From assembly GCA_036389275.1 (NCBI GenBank), contig DASVQE010000012.1, forward strand, positions 82,664 through 146,663: a DNA stretch of 64,000 nucleotides, in the 5' to 3' direction. Shown here piece after piece: positions 1 through 8,765 of the stretch (its first letter is position 1; each line of letters opens with the position of its first letter). The notes under the pieces were generated by a model that saw only the letters and a list, made by a program, of their open reading frames with translations, did not search any database and was not told where the DNA came from. The position numbers and the translations under genes were made by a program. Source of the stretch: QHVT01 sp036389275 (GTDB taxonomy: Bacteria; Acidobacteriota; Thermoanaerobaculia; Gp7-AA8).

Positions 1-2
1 GG

Positions 3-1229
3 CTCGACAAGCATGGCACACGGCTGTGCGCGCGGAACGTGTACATCGAGTGGCTGCACGCGACCGGCGATTGGGCGGCCATCGAAAGTGATGTCGTGGC
101 CTGGCTGGAAGCGCAGCGCGGGAACGAGCTGTCGCGCCGTCTGCTCTGTGCGTGGCTCGACCACGACGCGCCGTTGGAATCGGTGCGGCGCCATGTCGTG
201 CAGTGGCTCGCCGACTTCGGGACGACCGCGGAAGCAAAGGCGTTGTACCGGGCATGGATCGCTCGCGGAGGAGACGTCGCGACGCTCGAACCGGCTCTGT
301 GGAAGTGGTTCGCGACGGAAAGCAATATTCGCGAGGAAGCGACTGGCTACTTCCTTACGTTCCTCGTCGAAGCGCCGCTCGATCCCGAGGCGCTGCAGCC
401 GGCGGTCGTCGCCTGGGCAACGCACCACGCCGAGACCTCGCCACACGTCCACAGTCTCCTGTACACGTGGTTGCTTGGGACGCGGCGATGGCTGGCGATT
501 GCATCAGCGCTCGATGCGCACGTCGCGAAGTTCACCGCGACGCACCGCGGCGTTTCCTACGCGCTCGGCGCCTGGCTGGAAAACGGCGGCGATCCGGCCG
601 CCATCCGGGCGCACGTCCTCGCTTGGCTGCGGCAGTACGGCAGGATCAGCGGCGCCGGCGACCTTCTGGCGCTGTGGCTGGTCGTTCGCCCCGACGACTC
701 CGAGATCGCGCCGCTCGCGGCGTCATGGCTGTTGCTCAACAGCCGAACGGACCGGGTCAGGAGCGTGTTGCAGCTGTGGCTCTCGCACGGCGGCGCGGAC
801 GCGGAGAGACACCTCAAGACCGCAATCGGCGAACGGCTCGAGAGCCTGTCGGTGGCCAACCTCCTTGCGCACTGGATCGCCTGCGGCGTCGCGCCCGCGC
901 TCGGACAGAAGCTCAGCGAAGACTGGCTCGCGCGTCATCCGACCAGAACGCCCGCGCGCGTGCTGCTCTGCGCGTGGCTCGATAGCGGAAAGGACCGGCG
1001 GTGGGCCGAGCGGTACATCGGCTCCTGGCTGGCCGCTCGCGGAGATGAAGCACAGGCGGCGCTGCTGCTGCGGTCGTGGCTGCGCGCCGGCGTGGCGTTG
1101 CACGTCGCCGAACCGGCGGTGCGCCGCTGGCTGCGCGTACAACCGGACGACCCGCAAGTGCCGTTGCTGATCGACGCGTGGGCCGAGCGCGGCGGCGATC
1201 CGAACGCGTTCCGGCAAACGGTCGCGTAG
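3..1229 (+). CDS. Tryptophan-punctuated helical repeat protein, C-terminal part (5' end outside window)
   Basis: The reading frame is open from base 3 to the TAG at 1227, so the gene starts left of the window; 408 residues are visible. The visible part consists entirely of units of about 17 residues, nearly all ending in Trp followed by Leu or Ile. Two unit types alternate. One resembles L-x-x-H-G-T-x3-A-R-x-V/L-L-x-x-W; the other resembles L-x-x-G-G-D-x3-I-x3-V-x-x-W. Paired, they give about twelve 34-residue helical hairpins, the size of a TPR. No catalytic motif, signal peptide or membrane segment is visible. I do not recognise a named family. Such solenoids usually serve as protein-binding or sensor arms; the functional domain, if any, would be N-terminal and off the window. 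A GTG at 39 could be read as a start but sits inside a repeat unit, so it is not believed. Confidence 0.8.
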   Translation, partial: LDKHGTRLCARNVYIEWLHATGDWAAIESDVVAWLEAQRGNELSRRLLCAWLDHDAPLESVRRHVVQWLADFGTTAEAKALYRAWIARGGDVATLEPALWKWFATESNIREEATGYFLTFLVEAPLDPEALQPAVVAWATHHAETSPHVHSLLYTWLLGTRRWLAIASALDAHVAKFTATHRGVSYALGAWLENGGDPAAIRAHVLAWLRQYGRISGAGDLLALWLVVRPDDSEIAPLAASWLLLNSRTDRVRSVLQLWLSHGGADAERHLKTAIGERLESLSVANLLAHWIACGVAPALGQKLSEDWLARHPTRTPARVLLCAWLDSGKDRRWAERYIGSWLAARGDEAQAALLLRSWLRAGVALHVAEPAVRRWLRVQPDDPQVPLLIDAWAERGGDPNAFRQTVA

Positions 1230-1270
1230 CTGCTACACTGCCGCGTCATTTCCAAGCCCGTGAGTCACGC

Positions 1271-2281
1271 GTGAATCAGCCATCTCCATACGTCCTCAGC
1301 GGCCTCCGTCCGACCGGCCGCGTTCATCTCGGCAACTACTTCGGCGCGGTGCGGAACTGGGTCGAGTTGCAGGATCGCTACTCGTCGCTTTTCTTCGTCG
1401 CCGACTGGCATGCGCTGACCTCCGACTACGCCGATCCTTCGAACGTGCGGCAGGCCGCCTTCGACGCCGTCGCCGACTGGCTGGCCGCGGGACTCGATCC
1501 GCAAAAGTGCGTGCTCTTCCTGCAGTCGGAAGTGAAGGAGCATGCCGAGCTGCATCTGCTGCTCTCGATGGTCACGCCGCTGCCGTGGCTCGAGCGCGTG
1601 CCTACGTTCAAGGATCAGCAGCAGCAGCTCGAGGAGAAGGATCTCAACACCTACGGCTTCCTCGGCTATCCGCTGCTGCAGACCGCCGACATCATCGTCT
1701 ACCGCGCCGGCTTCGTGCCGGTGGGTGAGGACCAGGCCTCGCACCTCGAGCTCTCCCGCGAGATCGTGCGGCGCTTCAACAACTTCTATGGTCCGGTCTT
1801 TCCGGAGCCGCAGCCGCTCTTCACCGCCACGCCGAAAGTGCCGGGGCTCGACGGGCGCAAGATGTCGAAGTCGTACGGCAACACCATCCCGCTGACCGCC
1901 AGCGCGGACGAGATCCGCACGCTCGTCTCGACGATGTTCACCGACCCGAATCGCGTGCGGCGCAGCGATCCCGGCAATCCCGACATCTGCAACCTCTTCC
2001 AGTTCCACAAGCTCTTCTCCGACGACGCCACCATCCAGCGCGTCGACCATGAATGCCGCACCGCGCAGATCGGCTGCGTGCAGGACAAGAAGCTGCTGGC
2101 CGACATCATGATCGAGTCGCTGCGGCCGATGCGCGAGCGCCGCGAGGAGATCGCGCGCGATCCCGGCATCGTCTGGAACGCGCTGCGCGAAGGCAACGCC
2201 AAAGCGCGCGAGCGCGCGAGCGAAACGCTGGCGCTGGTGCGCAGCGCGATGAAACTCGACTACCCGGAGCTGCGCGCGTGA
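1271..2281 (+). CDS. trpS: Tryptophan--tRNA ligase
   Basis: Charges tRNA-Trp with tryptophan using ATP, in the cytoplasm. The 336-residue length is normal for bacterial TrpRS. The class I signatures are present: the HIGH-type motif reads HLGN at residues 19-22 after S-G-L-R-P-T-G, and KMSKS lies at about residues 197-201. The start is GTG 1271, giving MNQPSPYVLSG, the conserved N-terminus; the frame stays open upstream but that part is only antisense-type sequence. No good Shine-Dalgarno is seen; a TGCTACACT extended -10 at 1232-1240 could drive a short leader. The stop overlaps the GTG of scpA, so the two are translationally coupled. Confidence 0.97.
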   Translation: MNQPSPYVLSGLRPTGRVHLGNYFGAVRNWVELQDRYSSLFFVADWHALTSDYADPSNVRQAAFDAVADWLAAGLDPQKCVLFLQSEVKEHAELHLLLSMVTPLPWLERVPTFKDQQQQLEEKDLNTYGFLGYPLLQTADIIVYRAGFVPVGEDQASHLELSREIVRRFNNFYGPVFPEPQPLFTATPKVPGLDGRKMSKSYGNTIPLTASADEIRTLVSTMFTDPNRVRRSDPGNPDICNLFQFHKLFSDDATIQRVDHECRTAQIGCVQDKKLLADIMIESLRPMRERREEIARDPGIVWNALREGNAKARERASETLALVRSAMKLDYPELRA

Positions 2282-3123
2282 GCGACGAAGAGAAGGAAGC
2301 CGTCGCCGCCGCACCCGCACCGGAGGTCGCGCCGCCGCCGCAGCCGGAGACCGAAGAGATCGACGAGGGCGCGTACAAGGTCACGCTGCCGTCGTTTCAC
2401 GGGCCGCTCGATCTGCTGCTGCATCTGATCAAGAAGAACGAAGTCGACATCTACGACATCCCCATCGTCCTGATCACCGAGCAGTACAACGCCTACCTCG
2501 ACGCGATGGCGGAGCTCGACCTCGACATCGCCGCCGACTACATCTACATGGCCGCGCTGCTGATCAACATCAAGTCGCGCATGCTCCTGCCGCGCGACGA
2601 AAACGCGGAGGAGTCGGGCGAGGATCCGCGCAAGGAGCTGGTCGACCGCCTGCTCGAATATCAGCGTTTCAAAGCGGTGGCGGAGACGTTCGCGGAGCTC
2701 GACGTGCTGCGCATGGGGATGTGGACGCGGCCGCGCATGCCGCCGCCGGGCGCCGAGGAGCCGGCGGAAGTGGACATGAGTGAAGTGGGGCTGTTCGATC
2801 TGATCGACGCGTTCCGCACCGCGCTCGTGCGCTACCGGCAGAACCATCCGCAGGCGATCGAGCTGCGCCGCGTGGTGCACAAGATCTCCGACAAGATGCG
2901 CGAGCTCTACGCGAAAGTGCGCGAGAAGTCGCCGCTGCGGCTGCAGTGGTTTCTCGAAGGACGCGACCGCAACGAATTGATCGCCGTCTTTCTCGGCACC
3001 CTGGAGCTGGTCCGTCTCGGCGGCATCGCCCTGCAGCAAAGCGAGAACTTCGGCGAAATCCTGGTGAACCCCACCGACCGCGAGATCGACGACACGACCT
3101 TCGCGATGTTCGAGAATAGTTGA
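2278..3123 (+). CDS. scpA: Segregation and condensation protein A
   Basis: Kleisin subunit of the SMC-ScpA-ScpB condensin that compacts and separates chromosomes. The 281-residue product has an acidic, Pro/Ala-rich extension of about 30 residues and then the typical ScpA core beginning with F-H-G-P-L-D-L-L-L-H-L-I, followed by Y-N-A-Y-L-D and the A-A-D-Y-I-Y-M-A-A-L-L-I-N-I-K-S-R-M-L-L region that binds the SMC head. GTG 2278 overlaps the trpS stop by four bases (GTGA). The partner scpB follows after 32 bases. Confidence 0.95.
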   Translation: MSDEEKEAVAAAPAPEVAPPPQPETEEIDEGAYKVTLPSFHGPLDLLLHLIKKNEVDIYDIPIVLITEQYNAYLDAMAELDLDIAADYIYMAALLINIKSRMLLPRDENAEESGEDPRKELVDRLLEYQRFKAVAETFAELDVLRMGMWTRPRMPPPGAEEPAEVDMSEVGLFDLIDAFRTALVRYRQNHPQAIELRRVVHKISDKMRELYAKVREKSPLRLQWFLEGRDRNELIAVFLGTLELVRLGGIALQQSENFGEILVNPTDREIDDTTFAMFENS

Positions 3124-3155
3124 TAGAAGCAGTTCCTCGGAGGAACTCCTGATTC

Positions 3156-3854
3156 ATGGAACCAAATGAATTGAAAGCCGCCCTCGAGGCCATTCTTTTT
3201 CTGTCGAGCGATCCGGTGCGCGTCGATGACCTGGCCGAGTCGCTCGATGAGACCAAGGACGTCGTCGCGGCGCAGCTCGAGGAGATCAAGCGCGGGCTCG
3301 ACGAGCATGTCGGCGGCTTCATGCTCGAGCAGGCCGCGGGCGGCTGGCGGCTGACCACGCGCGCCGAGCACGACTCCATCCTCAAAAAGTACTTTGCCAA
3401 AAAAGGGGAGAACCGCCTCTCGCTGGCCGCGCTCGAGACCCTGGCCATCGTCGCCTACCGCCAGCCCATCACCGCGCCGGAAGTGGCCGAGATCCGCGGC
3501 GTCAACTCCGCGTCCGCCATCCGCACGCTGCTCGAGCGCCGCATGATCCGCGTCGCCGGACGCAAGAACGTCGTCGGCAGCCCGTTCCTCTACCGCACCA
3601 CCAAAGACTTCCTGGTGCACTTCGGGCTCAACGACATTCGCGACCTGCCGCGCCTCGAAGAGTTCGGAGATCTCATCGGCGAGACCATCAACGACGATCT
3701 CGTCGCGGCCATCCAGAACACGCCGATCGAGGCGCCGGTGGAAGTGATCGACGAGATCGCCGAAGGCGAAGGCACGACTTTCGAAGAACAGACTGCGGCT
3801 CCCGCCGAGGAATCTCAGTTAGAATCGAACGGCAGCGAACCGATAGAAGAGTGA
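3156..3854 (+). CDS. scpB: Segregation and condensation protein B
   Basis: Winged-helix partner of ScpA in the SMC complex. The 232-residue product starts MEPNELKAALEAILFLSSDPV, the usual ScpB opening, and contains the L-E-T-L-A-I-V-A-Y-R-Q-P-I and R-G-V-N-S segments of the second winged helix. A clear Shine-Dalgarno (GGAGGA, about 3139-3144) sets the ATG at 3156. The C-terminal 60 residues are acidic and low in complexity. The last codon overlaps the start of the downstream pseudouridine synthase. Confidence 0.95.
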   Translation: MEPNELKAALEAILFLSSDPVRVDDLAESLDETKDVVAAQLEEIKRGLDEHVGGFMLEQAAGGWRLTTRAEHDSILKKYFAKKGENRLSLAALETLAIVAYRQPITAPEVAEIRGVNSASAIRTLLERRMIRVAGRKNVVGSPFLYRTTKDFLVHFGLNDIRDLPRLEEFGDLIGETINDDLVAAIQNTPIEAPVEVIDEIAEGEGTTFEEQTAAPAEESQLESNGSEPIEE

Positions 3855-4750
3855 TGCAACTCGAGCGACTGCAGAAGATCATCGCCCATGCCGGCTTTGC
3901 ATCACGCAGAGAAGCCGAGTCGATGATTCGAGAAGGTCGGGTCACGGTGAACGGCAAAGTCGTCACCGAGCTCGGGACCCGCGCCGACGCCGGTCGCGAT
4001 CACATCAAAGTCGACGGCAAGCTGATCACCCGTGCGGAAACCCACCGTTACATCCTTCTGTACAAGCCGAAGGAAGTCACCTCGACCGTCAACGACCCGG
4101 AAGGACGGAAGACCGTCATCGACCTGGTCAAGGGCGTGCGCGAGCGCATCTATCCGGTCGGCCGCCTCGATTACCAATCCGAGGGACTGCTGCTGCTGAC
4201 CAACGACGGCGACCTCGCGTACAAGGTCTCCCATCCGAAACATGGCTCGGTCAAGACCTACCACGTCAAAGTGCGCGGCGTGCCGGAAGAGCGGATCATC
4301 GCCAAGCTCGAGCGCGGCATCACCCTCGAAGGAAAGCGCACCGTCCCGTGCGAGATCGAGCGGATGAAGACCACCGGCCGCAACGAGGACGAAGGCAACA
4401 GTTGGTACCAGGTCAAGCTGCGCGAAGGCCGCAATCAGCAGATCCGCAAGATGTTCAAGGCCGTCGGGCATCCGGTCTCGAAGCTGCGCCGCGTCGCCAT
4501 CGGACCGATCTCCGATCCTGCGCTCACGCCCGGCGACTGGCGCGAGCTGACGCGGCAGGAAGTGAAGATGCTGGCTACGATGCAGGAGATGCCGAAGCCG
4601 AAGGCGCGCCGCACCACCGCGCGTCCGGCCTCGAAGAAAAAGGCCGCCGCCAAACCGCGCGCCGCCGCATCGTCGCGGAAGAAGAGCGCGACCGCCGCCG
4701 CGCCGCGCAAACGCTCGGCGCCGGCGCGCAGTGGCCGCGGCCGCGGATAG
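3851..4750 (+). CDS. rluB: Pseudouridine synthase, RluB/RsuA family
   Basis: Isomerises a specific rRNA uridine to pseudouridine. An N-terminal S4 RNA-binding domain (about residues 3-60, LQKIIAHAGFASRREAE) is followed by the RsuA-type catalytic domain with G-R-L-D-Y-Q-S-E-G-L-L, where Asp107 is the catalytic aspartate. The last 60 residues form a Lys/Ala/Arg-rich basic tail, probably RNA-binding and common in RluB-type enzymes. The start is GTG 3851 or ATG 3854, overlapping the scpB stop. The position next to scpAB is a widely conserved arrangement. RluB (23S) is more likely than RsuA (16S), but the sequence alone does not settle the target. Confidence 0.9.
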   Translation: MMQLERLQKIIAHAGFASRREAESMIREGRVTVNGKVVTELGTRADAGRDHIKVDGKLITRAETHRYILLYKPKEVTSTVNDPEGRKTVIDLVKGVRERIYPVGRLDYQSEGLLLLTNDGDLAYKVSHPKHGSVKTYHVKVRGVPEERIIAKLERGITLEGKRTVPCEIERMKTTGRNEDEGNSWYQVKLREGRNQQIRKMFKAVGHPVSKLRRVAIGPISDPALTPGDWRELTRQEVKMLATMQEMPKPKARRTTARPASKKKAAAKPRAAASSRKKSATAAAPRKRSAPARSGRGRG

Positions 4751-4774
4751 CGCTGCGACGATGAAGGACGGACG

Positions 4775-5446
4775 ATGAACGGCGACGCGCCGCTGATCGT
4801 TGCCATCGACGGGCCGTCGGGCGTCGGAAAAACCACCACCTCCAAACTCGTCGCGCGCGCACTCGGCCTGCCGCACATCGACACCGGCGCGATGTACCGC
4901 GCCATCGGTCTCGCCGCGACGCGCCGCGGCGTCGACGTTCACGACGCCGATGCCCTCGAACAGCTCGCCTCGCGCGTCGTCATCGAGTTCGTCCCCGGCG
5001 ATCCGCCGCGCGTGCTCCTCGATGGCGACGACGTCACGCGCCTCATCCGCACGCCCGAGATCAGCATGGCCGCCAGCCATGTCTCCGCCGCGCCGCCCGT
5101 CCGCCGCGTGCTGGTGCGCCTGCAACAGGAGCTCGGCCGCCGCAATGGCGGCGTATTGGAAGGTCGGGACATCGGGACAAAAGTCTTTCCGGAAACACCG
5201 CACAAATTCTTTTTGACCGCGCGTCCCGAAGTGCGCGCGCAGCGGCGCTACGCAGAGCTCGTCGCGAAAGGCGAGGCTGCGGATTTCGACACCGTGCTCG
5301 CCGAGACCGTCAAGCGCGACCGTCAGGACTCCACGCGGGCCGACTCGCCGCTCACGTACGACGATTCCTACAATGTCGTCGATACCTCCGACCTCACCAT
5401 TGAAGAGGTCGTCGAGCGCATCGTCAGCACCATTCGCGCGCGCTGA
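4775..5446 (+). CDS. cmk: Cytidylate kinase
   Basis: Phosphorylates CMP and dCMP to the diphosphates. The product is 223 residues. The P-loop G-P-S-G-V-G-K-T is at residues 13-20, followed by the CMP-binding H-I-D-T-G-A-M-Y-R-A. The conserved G-R-D-I-G-T-K-V-F-P lies near residue 131 and R-D-Q-D-S-T-R-A near 183, as usual for Cmk. It starts at ATG 4775 after AAGGACGG. The neighbouring order cmk-rpsA is conserved across many phyla. Confidence 0.96.
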   Translation: MNGDAPLIVAIDGPSGVGKTTTSKLVARALGLPHIDTGAMYRAIGLAATRRGVDVHDADALEQLASRVVIEFVPGDPPRVLLDGDDVTRLIRTPEISMAASHVSAAPPVRRVLVRLQQELGRRNGGVLEGRDIGTKVFPETPHKFFLTARPEVRAQRRYAELVAKGEAADFDTVLAETVKRDRQDSTRADSPLTYDDSYNVVDTSDLTIEEVVERIVSTIRAR

Positions 5447-5460
5447 TGTCCCCGGTTTTC

Positions 5461-5490
5461 TTGACTCCCTTATGGATCGGTCGCTAAACT
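5461..5490 (+). promoter_or_regulatory. Probable sigma70 promoter of rpsA
   Basis: TTGACT at 5461-5466 and TAAACT at 5485-5490 are separated by 18 bases, in the 141-base gap between cmk and rpsA. The resulting leader would be about 90 bases, long enough for S1 autoregulation as known in other bacteria. The leader ends in GTAGGGGGTTCCCCAGTAC, where the Shine-Dalgarno-like G run can pair with the following CCCC. Confidence 0.5.
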
Positions 5491-5587
5491 CCCGATTTCG
5501 ACGTGTATCAACAACTTAGCGCAGATTACGGTCCTGGCGCGGCGCGTGCCCGGCAGCCGAATCATTCAGTAGGGGGTTCCCCAGTAC

Positions 5588-7330
5588 ATGGCGTCCAATG
5601 ACGAGACGAAGAAACCAAATCAGCCGCGTCAGGCGGACACCAACGGAGCGGACCTCGAAAACCTCGGCATGGAGGACTTGCTCGACCTTTATGAGAAGCC
5701 GTCCCTCGCCGAAGGCGGAATCATCCGTGGCCGCGTCATCAAGGTAACGCCCTCCGACGTCGTCGTCGACATCGGCTACAAATCGGAAGGTCTCCTGCCG
5801 CTGCACGAAGTCACCGGCTATGACGGCCAGGTGCGCGTCAAGCGCGGCGACGAGATCGAAGTCTTCGTCGAGCGTCTCGAAGATGCGTCGGGCTATGTCG
5901 CACTGTCGCGCGAAAAAGCGGCTCGTATGCGCGTCTGGGACGACATCGAAGCCGCGTACAAAGCCGATCAGCCGATCGGCGGCCGCGTCATCGAGCGCGT
6001 CAAAGGCGGGCTGCAGGTCGACGTCGGCGGAGTGAAGGCGTTTCTGCCCGGCTCGCTCATCGACACCAAGCCGGTCAAGAACCTCGACGCGCTGCGCGGC
6101 CACGAGATGAAGTTCAAGATCGTCTCGTTCGACAAGAAGCGCAGCAACGTGGTGCTCTCGCGCCGCGCCATCGTCGAAGTCGAGCAGGCGGAGGCGAAGA
6201 CCGCCACGTTCGGACGCCTCAAGGAAGGCGAGCTGACGCACGGCGTGGTGAAGAACATCACCGACTACGGCGTCTTCGTCGACCTCGGCGGCGTCGACGG
6301 TCTGCTGCACATCACCGACATCTCCTGGGGCCGCGTCACCCATCCGTCCGAGTACTTCAACGTCGGCGACGAGATCGAGGTGATGGTCCTCAAATTCGAT
6401 CCCTCTTCCGAGCGCGTCTCGCTCGGCTACAAACAGAAGTCGCCCGATCCCTGGTCCGACGTCGCCGACCGCTATCCGCTCGGCTCGAAAGTGCGCGGCC
6501 GCGTGGTCTCGCTCACCGACTACGGCGCGTTCCTCGAGCTCGAAGAAGGTGTGGAAGGGCTGATTCACGTCAGCGAGATGTCGTGGACGAAGAAGGTCCG
6601 CCATCCGGCCAAGATGCTGAACATGGGCGACGAGGTGGAAGCGGTCGTCTCCGACGTCAACATCGCCAACCGCCGCATCTCGCTCTCGCTCAAAGCGCTC
6701 GAACAGAATCCGTGGGACACGATCTCCGAGCGTTATCCGGTCGGCACCGTGATCGAAGGAAAAGTCCGCAACCTCACCGACTTCGGCGCGTTCGTCGAAG
6801 TGGAAGAAGGCATCGACGGGCTGATTCACATCTCCGACATGTCGTGGCACCGGCGCCTCAAGCACCCGAGCGAGGTGCTCAAGAAGGGCGACACGGTGAA
6901 GGCGCGCGTGATCAACGTCGACGGCGAGAACCAGCGGCTGTCGCTGTCGATCCGCGAGTTTCTGCCGAACGAATGGGACAACTTCGCGCGCGGCCACAAC
7001 ATCGGCGACGAAGTGGTCGGCGTGGTCTCGAAGATCACCGACTTCGGCCTCTTCGTGCGGCTGGCCGACGGGGTCGAAGGGCTCGCCCACGTTTCCGAGG
7101 TGCAGCGCGATCCGCGGCAGAAACTCGACAAGACCTTTCATCCCGGCGAGCCGCTGCGCGCGCGCATCATCAAGATCGACGTCAACGAGCGGAAGATCGG
7201 ATTGACCACGCGCGACGTCGAGCCGCTCAGCGAGGAAGAGCGCGCGCAGGCCGGCGCCGAGCCTCACGAAGCGGCCGCCGAGACGCAGGAAGCCGCCGCG
7301 CCCGGCACGCCACCGGACGAGCACGAATAG
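5588..7330 (+). CDS. rpsA: Small ribosomal subunit protein S1
   Basis: Binds mRNA and helps load it on the 30S subunit. The 580-residue product contains six S1 (OB-fold) domains, starting near residues 48, 135, 215, 302, 389 and 475. The last four share the T-D-Y/F-G-x-F-V signature and the following H-I/V-S-D/E-M-S-W, as in proteobacterial S1. The C-terminal 50 residues are acidic and Ala-rich. It starts at ATG 5588 after a GGGGG tract, and sppA follows after nine bases. Six domains rather than four suggests a full Gram-negative-type S1 able to bind leaders without a strong Shine-Dalgarno, which fits the weak ribosome sites seen throughout this window. Confidence 0.96.
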   Translation: MASNDETKKPNQPRQADTNGADLENLGMEDLLDLYEKPSLAEGGIIRGRVIKVTPSDVVVDIGYKSEGLLPLHEVTGYDGQVRVKRGDEIEVFVERLEDASGYVALSREKAARMRVWDDIEAAYKADQPIGGRVIERVKGGLQVDVGGVKAFLPGSLIDTKPVKNLDALRGHEMKFKIVSFDKKRSNVVLSRRAIVEVEQAEAKTATFGRLKEGELTHGVVKNITDYGVFVDLGGVDGLLHITDISWGRVTHPSEYFNVGDEIEVMVLKFDPSSERVSLGYKQKSPDPWSDVADRYPLGSKVRGRVVSLTDYGAFLELEEGVEGLIHVSEMSWTKKVRHPAKMLNMGDEVEAVVSDVNIANRRISLSLKALEQNPWDTISERYPVGTVIEGKVRNLTDFGAFVEVEEGIDGLIHISDMSWHRRLKHPSEVLKKGDTVKARVINVDGENQRLSLSIREFLPNEWDNFARGHNIGDEVVGVVSKITDFGLFVRLADGVEGLAHVSEVQRDPRQKLDKTFHPGEPLRARIIKIDVNERKIGLTTRDVEPLSEEERAQAGAEPHEAAAETQEAAAPGTPPDEHE

Positions 7331-7339
7331 AGGCGACGA

Positions 7340-8347
7340 ATGACCGACCTCGAGTCGCCCGAGATGCAGCGAGAGCAGGAGCCGCCGGTCGGTCCGCCGC
7401 CGGCGCCCGCGGTTCCGGACAGCGTTCCGCCCGCGCCTCCGCGCAAGTCGCGCACCGGCGCCTTCTTCTTCGGCGCGCTCACCGGCTGCCTGCTGCTCTT
7501 CGGCGGAGTCTTCCTGCTGGCGATGTTCGCGCTCGCCGCCGGCAAGGACTCGACCGACTTTTCGATCTCGACCGAGAAGGTCGCCATCATCCCGATCGAA
7601 GGCGAGATCATCGACGCGCGCGACACGCTCGACGCGCTGCGCAAGTACTCGAGGAGCGCCGCCGTCAAGGCGATGGTGGTGCGCATCAACAGCCCCGGCG
7701 GCGCCATCGCGCCTTCGCAGGAGATCTACTCCGCGATCCGGCGCACGCGCGCCGACAGCGGCAAGCCGATCGTGGCCTCGCTCGACAGCGTCGCCGCCTC
7801 CGGCGGTTTCTACATCGCGTCCGCTTGCGACGAGATCGTTTCCAACCCCGGCTCGATCACCGGCTCCATCGGCGTGATCATGCAGTGGTTCGACATGAAG
7901 GATCTCGTCAAGTGGGCCAAGCTCAAGCCGGAGACGATCACCAGCGGCGCGCTCAAGGATGCCGGCAATCCGTACCGCGAGCTCACGCCCGCCGAGCGGC
8001 AGTATTTCCAGTCGATCGTCTCGCAACTGCACCAGCAGTTCGTGCGCGACGTCGCCAACGGGCGCGGCAAGCGGATGAAGCTCGAGGAAGTGGCGCGCAT
8101 CGCCGACGGGCGCGTCTTCACCGGCGAGCAGGCCTTGCAACTGAAGCTCGTCGACCGCCTCGGCAGCATCGACGACGCCGTCGACACGGCCGCAAAACTC
8201 GCCCACATCAGCGGCGAGCCGGCCCGCATCTGGCCGCGCCGCCGCGAGGGCGGTCTGCTCGATCTGCTCAGCGATTCCGGCGACGCCGAAGGCCTGCTCT
8301 CGCGCGCATTGAGCCGCAGGCTGCCGCAGTTTCTCTATCACTGGTAA
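7340..8347 (+). CDS. sppA: Signal peptide peptidase SppA, short (36K) type
   Basis: Membrane-anchored serine protease that degrades released signal peptides. The 335-residue product has a Pro-rich cytoplasmic tail (1-38), one membrane helix (about 40-65) and an ClpP-fold peptidase domain. The substrate groove motif R-I-N-S-P-G-G is near residues 115-121. The likely catalytic Ser is S154 in V-A-A-S-G-G and the general base K206 in S-G-A-L-K-D, giving the Ser/Lys dyad of this family. The start follows GAGGCGACGA. The single peptidase domain matches Bacillus-type SppA, not the double-length E. coli enzyme. Confidence 0.92.
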   Translation: MTDLESPEMQREQEPPVGPPPAPAVPDSVPPAPPRKSRTGAFFFGALTGCLLLFGGVFLLAMFALAAGKDSTDFSISTEKVAIIPIEGEIIDARDTLDALRKYSRSAAVKAMVVRINSPGGAIAPSQEIYSAIRRTRADSGKPIVASLDSVAASGGFYIASACDEIVSNPGSITGSIGVIMQWFDMKDLVKWAKLKPETITSGALKDAGNPYRELTPAERQYFQSIVSQLHQQFVRDVANGRGKRMKLEEVARIADGRVFTGEQALQLKLVDRLGSIDDAVDTAAKLAHISGEPARIWPRRREGGLLDLLSDSGDAEGLLSRALSRRLPQFLYHW

Positions 8348-8360
8348 GCGGGAGGCAACT

Positions 8361-8756
8361 TTGGACGAAACGACCGATCTCGATCTCGAACAGGATCAGG
8401 AAGAGGAAGAGGAAGAGAGCGCGCCCGGCGCCGGCGTGATGACCAAGGCGGAGCTCGTCGACGAGGTCGCCCGCGTGGTCCAGCTCACCAAGAAACAGGC
8501 CGAGACCATCGTCAACATCGTCTTCGACTCCATCGTCGACTCGCTGCGCTCCGGCCAGAAAATCGAGCTGCGCGGCTTCGGCAGCTTCCGCCTCCGCAGC
8601 CGCAAGTCGCGCACCGGCCGCAATCCGAAGACCGGCGAGAAAGTGGAAGTGCCGTCGAAGAAGATTCCGTACTTCAAGCCGGGCAAGGAGCTCAAGGAGC
8701 TGATCAACAAGGCCCTCGGCGACGGAGGAGACGGCGCCGCTCCGGCCGGCGAGTAA
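8361..8756 (+). CDS. HU/IHF-family DNA-binding protein with acidic N-terminal extension
   Basis: Small DNA-bending nucleoid protein. Residues 27-120 are a standard HU/IHF fold: M-T-K-A-E-L-V-D-E-V-A at its start, G-F-G-S-F in the middle and G-R-N-P-K-T-G on the DNA-binding arm. Residues 1-26 are an unusual extension dominated by Asp and Glu. I place the start at TTG 8361 because a strong GGGAGGC Shine-Dalgarno (8350-8356) sits at the right distance. ATG 8439, which would give a normal-length HU, has no ribosome site. The segment G-R-N-P-K-T-G-E-K-V-E-V-P resembles IHF as much as HU, so the subfamily is uncertain. Confidence 0.88.
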   Translation: MDETTDLDLEQDQEEEEEESAPGAGVMTKAELVDEVARVVQLTKKQAETIVNIVFDSIVDSLRSGQKIELRGFGSFRLRSRKSRTGRNPKTGEKVEVPSKKIPYFKPGKELKELINKALGDGGDGAAPAGE

Positions 8757-8765
8757 GTCTTCTTC

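Noticed and set aside
5516..8341. Very long minus-strand open frame (941 codons) opposite rpsA and sppA
   Set aside because: Its translation is Arg/His/Asp/Val-rich and low in complexity, as expected from the complement of a GC-rich gene. The plus strand carries clear S1 and SppA domains.
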